This document shows positions 36,351-49,944 of a stretch of DNA of 64,000 bases, piece after piece. A model generated the notes under the pieces. The model ran no database searches. It saw only the letters and a list, made by a program, of their open reading frames with translations, and was not told the origin of the DNA. Position numbers and translations under genes: made by a program. The stretch is taken from assembly GCA_024138025.1 (NCBI GenBank), contig JAMXBD010002475.1:124001-188000 (forward strand). Direction: 5' to 3'. Position 1 is the first letter of the stretch, and each line of letters begins with the position of its first letter. The stretch is from Combretum micranthum (lineage: Eukaryota; Streptophyta; Magnoliopsida; Myrtales; Combretaceae).

Positions 36351-37560
36351 ATGGCATTTGCAAGAAATGCAATTATATGGTATAGGTTGCAAATGGTGAA
36401 CATAGATCATAAAGAAATTGGTGGGTTCTTTCGTTTTTGTAATTGTCTCTAGTAACTAGTATTATAAATATATATGTATTATTTAGTACTTCATTGTGTA
36501 AATGGGCCATTCAGATACAAATGATGCATTTGCTCGACTCAATATATGTTGAAATCTGTTTTGTTTATAGTACAGTAGAATTTGAGTTTAAATTATTTGA
36601 GTAGTTTTTTCCAATGTTCTGGGATCTGCCTGTGGCCTTAATGCGGACGTTCCAAAGGTTAATGAGTAAAATTAGGTCGAATTGAGTTAAACTGTTGATG
36701 CCATTTTCATAGAGGGATTGGATTCAGTTGAATGGAGTTTATTAAATTGAATAATCGGACAAGTTGTTATATAAATTTAATTAAAATAAATACAAAACTA
36801 AACATTAACACCTAAGTGTATTTTTCTGAACTGTGCTTTAGCATGTCATGCGACTGGTCTTTTACACCGTTTTATTTGATAGGGTTGTAGTATTAATGCA
36901 ATGATTGCAAAAGTGAATTTCCGCCCCTGTTTTTAGAGGTACTTTTTAACTTTCGAAATGGAGCAAGTTGTAGACTTTATGTGAATTGGATCTCGTCGGT
37001 TCCGACAAGCGTGACACTTGAGAGCAATTCCTAAACTGTTACTTTGTTGGTGTCGGCAGCGTTACAAAGATAAATGCACGGGTGCTGCGAGCTACAAGTC
37101 CCTTTATATTTATTATTTTCAGGCCTATGAATGCCCCAAAAAAATTTTTTAATTCGGTCCACTAAATTTCGTGGCTGAGAGATACACTACATGATTCAAG
37201 CACCGATATTTTATGGATCTAACCATGCTTTTCGTGGTTGATGTCATCTCAAAATAATAATTGAACCATATGCTAAAGTTCTATCAAAATAGGAGAAATT
37301 CATAAACAAGAAAAGATTAAGATAAGATAATTTAGGATTTAAGTTATTTGATTTGGAAAAATTGTCAAATTTGGTACATAAACTTTATATGAAAATTCAT
37401 TTTATCTAAATTTTAAAATGATCAACTCAATATTTAACTAAAGTTTTTATAACTATTTTTGCTACCTCAATAATACTATTTACTTTGTTTTCCAACCGAA
37501 AAAACTATCTATCAATGTTAGATGGACTTATGAGCATTAATTTAATGATATATTGCATCA
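36351..37560. other. 3' flank of PME-A and intergenic DNA
   Basis: Presumed 3' UTR then spacer. No clear AATAAA was picked out; tattataaatatat at about 36462 is the nearest AT-rich candidate for 3'-end formation. No other gene seen. Confidence 0.4.
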
Positions 37561-37574
37561 GTAATGAACTGGGC

Positions 37575-38300
37575 TCAGTTCTAGAACCGAATTAAATTAT
37601 AATGGAATCGCTGGTTCAGAGTCTTGAAATTGAGGAATCAGAAGAGACTGTTTCGATCCGATTCTATAGAACCATTGGTTTCTGGTTCTGGTTTCGGAAT
37701 TGCAAAACCGTTTTTTTTTCAAATAAAATTAAGAAATTAATAAATGAATTTTAGTTTTTAATAAAAATAAATTTTAAACTCAAAATAATTATTAAATCTT
37801 AAAGTGTCAAATTACTTAACCAGATTTTTTAAAATTTGTTAGAATGCGTATTTATTTATATACAAACACATCCAATATTAATTCTAGCTAGTAACATGAG
37901 ATTATAAAATATTATAAAGGGTAAAGAAAATTATAATGAAAAAACTAGTCTCACATTATTAAAAAAAAATGAATTTTTCTTTTAAGAGAAGTTTATTTAA
38001 ATTAATCATATATGATTTTAAGAAATATTTATTTGTATTGTTAATAATAACATATTAAATATTGTGAGTAAGTAATAAATTTTACTATTTATATGAAATA
38101 ATTTAAATATTAATAATTATATATTTAAAATTATTTTTTATTTTTTTAATGGAATAAGGTGGAGCTATCGGTTCCACCGTTTCTAGGCCAACGAAATGCC
38201 TAAGAAGGTCAATCGGTCTGATTCTAGTTCTAAAACCACCAATGACGGTTTCGATTTCGGTTTGACTCTCAATTTGGAACTGAACTATACCTATGTTTAC
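37575..38300. mobile_element. GGTTC-rich hAT-like element, copy 1
   Basis: The outer parts are rich in ggttc/gaacc words (ttctagaaccgaatt on the left; ccggttcgattt-like words on the right) and surround an AT-rich core. The core matches 46250-46630 (atttatttatatacaaa, taataaattttactatt, aatattaataattatatattta). Such ggttcggttt ends with AT-rich cores are common in plant non-autonomous hAT-like elements. Exact ends and target duplication are unclear. Confidence 0.5.
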
Positions 38301-40300
38301 AATCAACTTAAGATGAGACCATTTTGTGGCATCATTGTTGGCTGTATGGACTCATATTGATCCCTACATACTTATGGTTATGTGCGTTTTTCATTATGTT
38401 GGCTTCGAACGTGTTTGACACGGTATGGTAATTGCTAGATGTTTACTTACATCATTTGGAGAGATTGCTTTTCATGCAATTTGATACGGATTTCAAGATA
38501 TGGAGAGTATAAAAGACGAGTTTTACGTATTCCAATTCATGTCCTTCAATTTGACCCATGATATATAAATTTTTAATACTTCTATACCAAGATGAAAGTA
38601 TGCTTTCAAATTTAAAAGATTTAAGTTTTCTGAATGTCTTTGAAATTTGACCTTATCTTTTTCATTTCATATAGTGGAGACAAACTTGCAATGGCATAAT
38701 GATGATATGTCCAAGAAACATGGCCCATTTTTTAGTGTATTCCCAGATGATGCTTTCATTCCTCTTTCTTTCTCGTTTCCACACCCATGATTCTATCCTT
38801 CAATGACACAAATCTAGCAAATAAAAAAAAAAAAAAAAGCCATGTAATTAGCCATTTGACAATCTTTGTCCAAAGATAAATAAGTGATATGTCAACATCA
38901 TCCAAAAATCATTCATTTGGATGGAACCTAAAGCATGCATAGAGTTCCAAATCTATCATACATCAAACATGACAATTTGTCACCATGATCCACCTTTATT
39001 GAATTATACACAGAAAGTAATAATTTCGTTTCTTCCACGTTCTTTTTTTTTTCTTTTTCAAAGCTCAAAAGGGCAGACACATAAGCATTCCAAATGTTAA
39101 AATCTATAGTGTTTGTGTCGGTTACCGATTAATATTCGCGGAATAATATTTATTAGCCCTACGCAAACCCAATTTAGATTATGTTAAATGATAAATATAA
39201 AACCCATGGTATACTAATCTTGGAATTTAGGGAACAAGTTCATATCACATTGTCGTGTTGACTAGCTTGCCAAGTTGGTTCATTCTTTTATTGCTCTATA
39301 AAGCTAGAGGCAGCGCCAGTATTGTCGCTTTTGAAGCTGTGAGTAACCCTCACTTCTTCATGTCGCAAAGTTGAGCATGCACATGGTTTCATGGGGCCAA
39401 AAGGAGTAGCAAGGAAGCCTAGTGAGTTTGTGGAAAAATGGATTGGTATTTTCGGTAATACCATCCATTGAAAATATATCATATAAACAAATGAGATTCA
39501 CATGTAATATCATATGTAATTCGATAATTTTATTTGATATATGTTTAATGTATTGTGTTATCAAAGATAGGTAATTGAAGTATCTTCTATTTTTCACTCG
39601 GTATGTTGTTTCTGTAAAATCTTACGGCCATCCTTGTCCCTACTCAATCCAGACATAACATGATGTGTGGCACCTCTTCGACAGATTTCAACATAATTGA
39701 TTGGTCGTTGTTGGGTTAAAACTTATGAAATAAGTTTGACGTCATTGGGACGTTTAGGAGGGTAACGCGTATGTCACAGGTTTGTCTTCCTCTTTAACTT
39801 GTTCGATTCAGTTGTAGACAAGTTCGCTCGAAAAAGAAATATATAATTTTGAAAACTGAATGCCAAATGACATATTTGATATTTTAAAACATTACCGTTG
39901 ATTATAAAAATAGTAAATTTTTTATATTAAATGTGATATTTTTTCAAAACTATAAGAACTTTTATCTTAAGGATCTCGTTTAGAATCTCTAGGTGCTATT
40001 TAACATATTAACAAACTCTTTTTTTTTTTTAACTTTCAACTTTATTTTTAAGGATATCTAAAATATTTTTTATATTTATTTATATTATTTAAAAGACACA
40101 CATAATAAAAATTATACACAAATAAACATTGAAAGTATAGAAAATAAATCATATTTCTTGGTCATTATTAGAGGATCACAACTTTTTGAAGAACCGGACT
40201 TTAACACAAAAGGACCCGTGCCTCGGTCCTCGGGCAGAAAAAGGTGCGCACTAAGCACAGTGTGTTAAATATGGCCTAATAGAATATCCGACATCTTATT
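38301..40300. other. Intergenic, no gene seen
   Basis: AT-rich. Minus-strand frames at 39288-39597 overlap each other in two frames and show no domain. The patch at 40190-40260 is GC-richer (cctcggtcctcgggc) but unassigned. Confidence 0.4.
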
Positions 40301-40304
40301 TATT

Positions 40305-41395
40305 TGTCTGAAGAAAATGTTTTACACAAAAATGACTTTTCATTTTCCTATGTTTGTTTTTGAAAAGGTAGCTAAACTAATGAATTTTATTTTCCATGCT
40401 TTGGAAAATATATAATAATTTTGGAAAAAACAACTTTCCCATTGCAAATCATAAGTCATTTTTCTCTTATCTATTTACAAGTGTTGACTAGTCTTTACTA
40501 AACATCTCCAACTACAACCTAGGACCAGGTATGTTCCTAATCCTCCTTCGATTTTACCATCAATATATATATATATGTATATATTGCAACCTCTCTACTT
40601 TATGGCAACAATTTTATCTATATTTGTAATTGCAAATTTTCAACGAAGCAAGCACTTTTACTTAGATTTGTTAACTTTATTTTATTTTTTCATTTCATTC
40701 ATGTCCCATTGTGTTTAATTTCTTTTATTGGTTAATCCATACAATTTATATGTGAAAGTGCATGGTACTTCTTCCTTTTTGTTTATATCATTTTTTTTTT
40801 CAAATTTCACTCTAAAGAAAAACCTACTTACTACTTTTTGGTGTAAATATGGGAGGACTGTCGAAGAAACTAGATGCTATTTTTTTTTCTTAATGGTATA
40901 AATCTTGCCAGTGTCCTTCAATTTGAGTAAGAGAACAAAATTATCTATTGGCTAGTTCTCTCCGAAGTGGTTGTCTTACCCTTATTTGAATGATTTTTAA
41001 TTGTTCATATTGTTTTCATGTGTAATTAACCATAAAAAAAATTCTCCTTTCAAAATTTTATTACAGCTTATAATAATTGATCCATTCACAAGTATCTTTT
41101 CTTTTCAAATATATATATATATATAAAGTTGCCTTGTAGTTGTTTTGTTTTGTTTTTGTTTTTTATATGGATGGATAGGGAATTTACTCATTTGTTTTAA
41201 TAAATTAAAGTGTTCACATAATTGGAAAGGTTTGCTAGTTATCTTTGTTTTTCATAGTCCAAAATTTTGGAAAAAATAAACACCGAAAAACTATTTTTAA
41301 ATTTTTTTCATAAAATTAGCCAAACATAGGAAAACATGCCCTTTTTCTAGAAAACCTTTTCAGTTAAAACATACTTTTCCTGAAAACAAACCACA
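40305..41395. mobile_element. Putative foldback/TIR element with ggaaaatg-type ends
   Basis: The left part has aaaatgacttttcattttcc and tcctatgtttg; the right part has the reverse (ccaaacataggaaaacat, gaaaaccttttcag). The end words recall a widespread plant non-autonomous family with ggaaaatgttttcc termini. The roughly 0.9 kb between carries no coding sequence. Boundaries are approximate and no target duplication was verified. Confidence 0.4.
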
Positions 41396-42419
41396 ATGGA
41401 ATTTAACAAAGAAGGTAGAAAAACATGATTTTACTCTTTTTTTTTTTATTTTACTTTGAGATCTCTCATTTGAAAGATCAGATGATTACAGTGTTATTGG
41501 TGGCTACTTCCCTTTCACCAAGGTCATTATTTATTGCCGCACAAGATTGAGTTATTTATTAAATATTCACTAACATTTTTCTAATCATCATAAACTACTC
41601 TCAAAATTTGACAAAATCCCACCCCGCAAGCGCTGCACTCTCATAAGACCATTTGACCATGGGAGCCAACCAAAAAAAAATTTTTTTTTTAATCCTAATT
41701 CAACTTATATATAATGTAGTTTTTTTTTAATTTCTTATTTATATATGCTTAAAATCATAACTTCTCTGATCACGTCATCTATCGCATGAAGTTCACTACA
41801 ACATTATTTGCACTCTATAAAGAAATGATGAACCCAAATTTATATGATTGAATTAGTATTAAAATCCAAAGTTCAACTAGACACTGTTTGAGATTAACCA
41901 CTCATGTTCATAAAAACACATACATGACATCTCAAAACCAAAAGTAAAATCTACTCTAATGTCATGTTTGGAGAAGCAAATGTGATATATATTATTAAAG
42001 TAAAAAGACATTAGTATTTATAAATTCAAAAATATTTAAAAGATGAGATATATTTAGATAGTTCTATGGAGTTACGTCAGATGACATTGGGAAAACTTAT
42101 TAGACATCGGAAATGAGTAGAGTTAAGGAATATAGATGTAAAAGTTATTAATTGGGAGAAGGGAAAAAAAATTTCACCACTAAAAGTATTTACAAGGACA
42201 TAAAAATATATATAGGCAATTTTATAAAAAGCATATATTTATAAAATAACAAATCAAATTATTATCCTTTATTAAGACCCAGTGTAACGTGTGCAGACGT
42301 CTCCTAGTAGTATAATTTAGTTCAATAATGAGATAAACAAAAAGCTTCTTCCACTAACGCCATTTAGTTATTTCCAATCCTAGCTTTCAAATGTTAAAAT
42401 GGCGTTGCACTAGGTTGTT
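41396..42419. other. Intergenic, no gene seen
   Basis: AT-rich spacer with no recognisable feature. Confidence 0.4.
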
Positions 42420-42422
42420 TTA

Positions 42423-42652
42423 GGGTACGCTTAAATTATCTATTTTTTATTTGTATTTATATTTGTATTTAGATTTTATATGTAAACATATTTGATTTGC
42501 AGTTTTATTTTATCTGTATTTTGTCTATTTGATATTTTCATAAGAATTACCATATTTTTTTTATCTATATGTATTTCTTTACATGCAATTTGTTAGAAAA
42601 TTTTTTTAAAAAGTATCTAGCATTAGCCATTTGCCGGATGCTAAACGGACCC
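42423..42652. mobile_element. PIF/Harbinger (Tourist-like) MITE, 230 bp
   Basis: It starts gggtacgctta and ends taaacggaccc, imperfect inverted ends. A 3-bp tta duplication flanks it (42420-42422 and 42653-42655), as expected for PIF/Harbinger. The interior is AT-rich with repeated tatttgtattta words. Related sequences lie at 44886-45090 and 58616-58772. Confidence 0.7.
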
Positions 42653-42655
42653 TTA

Positions 42656-43416
42656 AGAAGTGTAACGGGCGGAATAAATGAGTAGTCATAGGCTCTTTTA
42701 GAACAAATGGAAATTCATCTCCTATGTAAAAGAAACAAATTTAGGAGCCTATGTGGGAACATCATCAATTTCATTTCAACGAAACATAACACGTTACACG
42801 GTAAAATGGGTGGGTCTATTTCATTGAGACAAAGTGATGATCAAATGACATTTGAGATGTCATGCATTTAGCTTCTTTTTAACAAAGTACTCCATCCATA
42901 GGACACAACCGAATAAGGCATATTAAGTAAATGCTCATAGACTTTGCTCTAATCAAGTGGATGCCATTGCTCATTCTACACAAGGTAAAGTAACAAGGCA
43001 TCTATTTTGTCAAAACATATACGTGCTCTTCTAGCATGGCATTAATGTTTCGCCCGAGGGTTTCAGGCCAGAGATTTTAAGAAATTAACCCATGTAGGTT
43101 AATGCTCCTAGAAAAGTTGTTTGTAATTTTTTTTCTACACAGTGAACTTCTACAAGGATGGCCAACCACGAGAGTTTTACAGTATTTAATAAAAGAAATC
43201 AATAATTTCGATCGATGTTTTCTGTAATTGTTATTTACTACTACCATTCATCTGCTATATTCACATTTTCCATCAATTGCAGATAAATGACACTAGTAAT
43301 TAAAACTTCCTTAAATTATAACAATAATATTTGACAAATTACTAAGGTAAATCCTAAAATGTTCACGAGGAAAGAGACACATTTAGGAGCATCCGACGCA
43401 CCAATGAAACAAAATT
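42656..43416. other. Intergenic, no gene seen
   Basis: No coding pattern. Ordinary AT-rich spacer. Confidence 0.4.
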
Positions 43417-43726
43417 TCATGGATATATCCTGTATGAGAAAAGCAGAATTAAATACTTTACTTTAAGTGTGGAAAGGTCATATTCTTGACCAGTGATGGA
43501 TGGTTGGCCACATATTGCTTCCACTCTTCTTATGAGAAGCATGAAAACAGGATGAACAAAAGATGATAAGCAAAGTGCACACTTCATCCACAATTTCTTC
43601 GACAGCATCTTCATCAGAAAGCAGCTTCATCTTACAATATGGACAGTGTGTGATTCCACCAGTACCCCAAAACTCCCTATACACATGTTCACCCCGTAAA
43701 ATAAAGTTATTGTTGTGAAATTGCAA
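43417..43726 (-). CDS. Possible gene fragment with two CxxC pairs
   Basis: A minus-strand frame of about 82 codons contains THCPYCKMKLL followed about 26 residues later by CSSC and FHASHKK, then a Trp/His-rich end. Two CxxC pairs suggest a zinc-binding fold, and the composition is less AT-driven than other frames nearby. I do not recognise the family. It has no neighbouring exons that I can see, so it may be an exon of an unrecognised gene, a captured fragment or chance. Confidence 0.25.
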
Positions 43727-44885
43727 GTATATTGAGAGTTTAAGGATCTATTTGCAACTAATTAGTAGTTTAAATCTTATAGTTGCAATTATCCTAAAAG
43801 CAAATCCATGGAGATCAGGATCTCCAACATGATATACATTCACGAAATTGACATATTAAGGAAGTCCATATAATCTAAAGGATGAAACTAGTAATTCTCA
43901 CCTCCTTTCTTTCAATATATCCAGTCTGACTAGAGTCAGTATGATATGAAAGCAACTGTCAATAGAATCATCCACTAACATACTAATCAAACAAATTAAA
44001 CCGGTTGGTAGGATTGGAAGGGTGTTACATTCATCAGTTACTGGAATCCCTCTCACATCAAACAATTAAAGATCCCCAACTTTATATCAAGATAAGCAAT
44101 TTAAAGAAGATGCTAACGATTGAATAAATATGGCAATAAAATATTGAGAAAAAGGCACTATAAAAATATAAGAAAGTATAATATAATTAAAAAAAAATAG
44201 AGCCACATCATATCTACAAGTTTAAATTTTAAAATGATTTGATTATAGTATAGATATTAAGATGGTAATAAAAAAAGATTATCCAAGTTTAAATTCTTCC
44301 GTTACGTTTCATCCTTACTTATTTCAGTTGTCCAATTGCACCAAAAGAGTTGAGCCATTTAGAAAACCTTGGCTCATAAGTGCTAAAATGGCATTCAGTA
44401 ATAAATCTAAAAACTTACATCTCGTCTAAATCTGTATAATTTTAGAATTTTCCTAATGCTGCCCCTGTAAATTATTGCTAATTGAGAAGGCAGGGGAGTG
44501 GATGCAGAATTTAAGCCTTAGTATCTATTTATCTTCTGTTAACAAAAAGAAAAAAAGAAAAAAAAAAGAGTAGATAAATTCAGAAAGTGAAAAACCATAG
44601 AAGAAATGTGACACGACAACATCCACACATATTATCTTTGTTCTTCACTCTAATAATATGACGGAAAAAATACAAGTTAACATTTAACATGCCCGACCTA
44701 CGCTTAAGCTTAGTAAATCTAGCCCTTTGTGATCTAGAAAAGACTAGGCCGCTTGTCCACTTGAGCCCTCAATACCCTAAGCCCGGCTAAATGACTTTTA
44801 ATTATAACTTAAGTTGATAAAAGGTAGTAGCTTATCCAAATAAATAACTGGGAATAAAAAGAAATAAATGTAGGATGTGCATCTA
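43727..44885. other. Intergenic, no gene seen
   Basis: AT-rich spacer without recognisable coding sequence or repeat boundaries. Confidence 0.4.
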
Positions 44886-45090
44886 AAGTTTGTTTAGTTT
44901 CTCTTATTATGGTCGTTTTGATATATTATTTTTATCTTTTTTTTAACAGACTGTTTATTAAGAAATAGATATAAATATAAAATAAACATTTTTTACTTTT
45001 AACTAGATCAAAAGGACATGATATAAATTTAATACAAATAAGATATTAATGCAAATTAGATACATATAAGACATATATTGTTGTCATATT
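44886..45090. repeat. Tourist-like MITE relative, degenerate
   Basis: It shares gcaaattagata, aagaaatagatataaat and gtttgttta words, in the same order, with the MITE in PME-B at 58616-58772 and, reversed, with 42423-42652. Ends are eroded. Confidence 0.5.
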
Positions 45091-46061
45091 ATGAACTATG
45101 AATTTACTTAGAATTTTGTAATAAGGTATTTGGTTACTATTATTTATTGGATGAATGTGCTAGGTTTAGAACATAATATATTTGTGTGGGTATGATTCCG
45201 AATATAACGATCACGAGCGTGCCGCGTGACTATTGCGCTACATGTGATCTAGGGAAACAACACGTGCAAGGATGATCAGGAAAGAATCGTGTAGGAAGGA
45301 GGAGTAGACAGTCTCAATAGGCTCTAATACACGTGTTACAGGTGAGATAGCTAAAGAGCATCAACCTCACTAAGTACTATGAATTCATATATGTTCTTGA
45401 GTAAATCAAGTGTTTGATTCACCAAGGAGAAAATCCGACAGCATGACAATGTTTATCCAAGATTTCACTTGTTCAAATGAAGTAAGGACTAAGGTATTTA
45501 TAGAAAATTTAGCTATTGGTGTCGTTCGTCAGATGAGACAGACGACCAACGGCTAAGATGAGTCCCTCTCATTGTGGATATGAATGTGGGCTCCCTTGTG
45601 GACCCAGACCCATTGAGGCCTTTATTTTAATATGTGTGAGCCAATTTGAGAAAGGTTGAAATTGGGTAGGCCAATTCCAACGGGCTCTGCTCTAAGCCTG
45701 CCATGCCAAAACTCCCATGATCATCCCAATAGGTCAGGCCTAACTCTCTAAGCCCTGTCACATCAGCCTATAAAGTTAAATCCAGATAAAAAATTAGGCT
45801 AAAGGCCTTTATAATAATATCAATACATCTACAATATTCAATAATGATTGTCCATTGATGTAATTGTCTGTTGGTTATAGTCGCCCACCATTCTTTGTGA
45901 AATGACTTAAGGAGCCTTATACATACTTCTAAAGTATCGACTCCAGGCATTTGCCCCATATTTTTAAAACATTGTCTCCGAAAACGCACTCCACATTTTT
46001 AAGATTGACTTTACGTATCTATTCCATACTTTGAAAAACTGACTTTAGAGATTTGATGGAT
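45091..46061. other. Intergenic, possible old LTR fragment
   Basis: 45180-45740 is GC-richer than its surroundings (acacgtgttacagg, gacgaccaacggc) and carries a reversed TATA-like tatttatag at 45499, compatible with an eroded LTR. No partner copy is in the window. The minus-strand frame at 45768-45989 has no domain. Confidence 0.35.
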
Positions 46062-46800
46062 CTAAACTTCGAAATGGTTCCGAAACCGAATCAAATCAAA
46101 CCGAAAATGACCAGTTTTGAGTCATAAAAACGAAAAATTGGAACCATCTTCTATAGTTTCGGTTCGGTTTTATAAAACTAGTAGTTCTTAATTCCGGTTT
46201 TAGAACCATAGAACCATCTTTTTTTTTAAGTGATAAAAATGAATTTTGTATTTTGATAAAATAAATTTTAAATTCAAAATGATAAATTATTAGATTTGAA
46301 AGTGTTAAATTATTTAGCCAAAATTTTAAAAAATTTGTTTAGAATGTGCATTTATTTATATACAAATATAACTAATATCAATTATAATTAGTAATATGTA
46401 TTGCAAAATACTCTAAAAGATAACAAGAAAATTACAATACATAAAATAGTCTCATGTTATTAAGGAAAGATTGTTGTTTTTAGGAGAAGTTTGTATAAAC
46501 TAAAATATATAAATTTAAGTTATGTTTATTTGTATTATTGATAATAAAACAATAAATATTGTAAATCAGTAATAAATTTTACTATTCATATGAAATAGTA
46601 TAAACATTAATAATTATATATTTAATATAATTTTTAATTTTTTTATGTAATTATTTTTTTTTCAGTAGAATTAGTTGGAACCACCGGTTCCACCTGGTTC
46701 TAGGCAGTAGAGCCATTTTTGAACTATGAAACCAGCGGTTCCTTAACCAGTTCTGGAATCGTCTGTAATAATTCTGGTTTAGAACCGAATCGTGTCTATA
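46062..46800. mobile_element. GGTTC-rich hAT-like element, copy 2
   Basis: Same build as 37575-38300: gaacc/ggttc-rich ends (ggttccgaaaccgaatc on the left; gaaccgaatcgtg on the right) and a homologous AT-rich core at 46250-46630. Non-coding. Confidence 0.5.
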
Positions 46801-47169
46801 TCTAAATCGATCCCCACCATTTCAAAATTAAAAAAAAAAAACTCTAAAATTCAATAATGGTTCACATTCCAAGATTGACTCTAAAGAAACTATTGGATTT
46901 ATACTATGAAAAACGATTAGCAAGTATACAAAATTACACTCCAAAACGACTCCAAAGGACACATATGCGGATCTATAATTTAAAAAATTGACCTTAGGGA
47001 TATGGTTCCACTTGCTTTTATGTTTTGAAACCTTGATAAATATTGGATAATTAAACATTATGTGTGATGTATGAATTGCTTGGTGCATTACAATTATTAG
47101 GAATGTATCCAATTTGGAATATGTTTATGGTTGTACATAGTAATTTTGTACCAAGGAAATTTTATTGTT
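46801..47169. other. Intergenic, no gene seen
   Basis: AT-rich; the minus-strand frame at 46828-47112 shows no domain. Confidence 0.4.
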
Positions 47170-47330
47170 TCATCATTAATTTTGACGAGATCGGTCCCGT
47201 CACTATCTAATGACTCATATAATACCCAACCATGATTGATTTACTAAATTAATTAATATTCTAATTACTATATTTATTTTAATGGTTAGACGGTCCCACT
47301 GACAATACTGTAAAAGCTCCCTTGTATTAG
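47170..47330 (+). repeat. Short dispersed MITE-like repeat, member 3
   Basis: Shares cggtcccgtcactatctaa, accatgattgattt and ttttaatggttaga with members at 20785-20950 and, reversed, 2215-2400. Confidence 0.55.
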
Positions 47331-47668
47331 GCTTTACCCCTCACCCAGATGGCAAATTTATTGTAGGTGAGTATGGTCATGATAGCTATTAATTATGATT
47401 ATTTTCAATAAACTTGATAAAAAAAGAGAGAACAATGTTAACCTTTATGAAGAGAATTACTAAGATTATTTGTTTTAGGAAAAACTATCAAGTTTGATTT
47501 ACTTGTTTTCTCTTGTTTTGCCACTAGACCCATTTGATTATAGATAAATTGATGGAGAATATTCATAATATTTATTTGTTAGAAAAAAGTCTTTATAATG
47601 AGAGCATGCTAAGGAGTGTTTGATGGAGTTTTTAAATTGAACTTGTAGATTTGTAGTTGGTTTATTAG
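47331..47668. other. Intergenic, no gene seen
   Basis: Short AT-rich spacer. Confidence 0.4.
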
Positions 47669-49236
47669 CTATAACGCCCTAAACTGAGAGCATTAATAGC
47701 TTGTCACGTGTTCTCACTAGAAAAGAACACACTAAGGCTATGATTCGACTAAACCATATTATAATACAAGACAACTTCAATGTCTCACATATAAGGGTAC
47801 TTCTAAAATGTTCATATCATAATAAAACTACTAAACAACTCGGTTAATTTAAATCAAATGCTAACTTACAATTCATTTTAAAACATCATATGAAAAGAAA
47901 ATCTTTAAACATCACAAATCCTAAAAGATATAGATTAAACTCCAATTTCCATAATAACAAATAAAACCTTCATCAAGTCTTTAGTTTTAACTTTCATCAA
48001 CTCTAGGTATCTAATAGTCAGTTAGATTATTGGCACCACTATTGTCCTCACCATAATCTACATATACATCATATTTAGATAGATCGAACACTATGGGATC
48101 ATCACTTGTTCCTGAAAAATAAAAGAGTGAGTGCAAAACCTAGTACGCCAAACGACAAACACATGCACATGAACAAATATCATACAATTCCACATGTAAT
48201 ATTGTAACATATGTAACAATCATAGGTTATTATCTTTAATTAGCCAAGCAACTAACACGATTTAGAACAATTTGCATCTAGTCTCAAACTCGAAGTAACT
48301 CATGACTCTGTGAAAACAAATATGTCTAAAATACTTATATATATATATATATATATTTGTATTTGGTGCTCCCCACACATCTAGGTACCGTACTCATACC
48401 ACTCTTAAACTACTAGAATCACCTCTATGCATTGCTCTACTCAGGACAATGGTATACATAAATTATCAGGGCACCATCCTAACAACACGGTACTTCCACT
48501 CTACTAGACATAGCCAATCTCAAACAACAAACCAATTAAAGCTGAATAGCACTTAGTCCAATTATATGTTCTACCTAACAAGCAAAATCATTAAACAAGG
48601 TAAGGACGTGCCTGAAACAACTTTTGGAATGGAAAACCTAATCTTCAATAGAAACACCTGATCACATAAAGCAAAACTATCTTAAAACTCGTGTTCACAA
48701 GATAAACATCCTCTTAAAGTCATCTAAACCCTTAAACTAATAAGAACTACAACTATCTTAGATTCAAACAGACCTTCTTCCTTGATCATAGAACACGAAA
48801 TCTCTAATCAATAAAACTTAGGGTTTCTCCAAAATTCTTCCAAAATCAACTCCCTTCGAAACCAATAAGAAACTCAAAAGAGATAAATCTTTTAGATTGC
48901 TAAAGGATTGAAAAAAATAACTTAACTAATTCTTGAATCTTGATCTCCTTTTGAAGAAAGGTCACACCCTTGAGAGAGGTTTAGTGTTTCTAAAAGTTTA
49001 GGATAGGTTATGAAAAGAAAACAAGATTAAAAAACTATTTATAATACATGGAAAACCCTAAAAATAACATAGTTCGAGAATTATACAAAGCTAGCGGAGT
49101 AAAAACTCAAAAGACAAAACTGAGGCCACGCAGGCTAGCACCTAATGCCGGTGGCATAGAAGGCAAAGCCGACAATTTACATGTCAAGGCCGATGGCCTA
49201 AAAGCTATATCCTTAAGTCCTTCTTGGATAACTATA
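47669..49236 (-). mobile_element. Probable solo LTR, gypsy-like, minus orientation
   Basis: Read on the minus strand it has a TATA-like ttataaatag near 49036-49045, a long leader-like stretch, and an end agtttagggcgttata, close to the ggggcgttaca ends common in plant gypsy LTRs. No internal coding region or partner LTR is present. Identification rests on composition and end words only, and the 5' limit is uncertain. Confidence 0.35.
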
Positions 49237-49944
49237 TGTTGATAAAATGTATATGCTATTAACAATATATATTAATATTTGTCAACCATAAAATATAGCC
49301 ATTAGCCCACTCGGTCTCTTGGGCCTATCAAACCTATCAGCCCTAAAGTCTTATCGGCCCCTGAAGGCCCAAGAGGAAGGGGGCTCGTTACAACCCCACC
49401 TTGAAGAACCTAACACCTCGGCTAGGTGTTGCGGGAGTCGACTCCTCATCGAGGACTCACCTCAGAATTTCTCCATAGGTTCATTAGGTTGCTGGATTTC
49501 CCAACTTGGCCTCAACTAAACTCGACCTCGGGCCATCACCTCGGGTCATTATTCCTATCGATTAACAATGCATATCCTAGTCATGTCTCATGACCAAAGG
49601 GACACCAACTGCTCAGCCATGCTCCACGAAGTCAAGTCCACTAGCTCAAGTTTTTTCGTACCTAGTACTGATCCTCGTACTAGCTAGCATGATATGATCC
49701 TGGAACCCTATAAATACCCCACATCTCCACCAGGAGTAAGGGACAGAAAAAGTGAACAGTAAGACACATAGTATAGATAGAAAAACATGATATCTAACAT
49801 TCTATTTGCTTAAACATTATATCTACCTACGAACTGACTTAAGCACCGGAATGGCTCTGCCAGGCAACCCCAGGTGTCCCTCTTATCTCTCTTTGAGTAT
49901 TTGTAGGAGCAATCTCCACCGGCTCAGAACTAGCTTGTGCAACA
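49237..49944 (+). mobile_element. Probable solo LTR, about 0.71 kb
   Basis: It begins tgttgataaaatg and ends cttgtgcaaca, giving inverted tgttg/caaca termini. It is GC-richer than its flanks, with a promoter-like ccctataaatacccc at about 49707-49721 followed by a leader. The 5-bp flanks ctata and atatt do not match. The open frames inside (49048-49519, 49806-49994) are not conserved genes. Confidence 0.5.
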
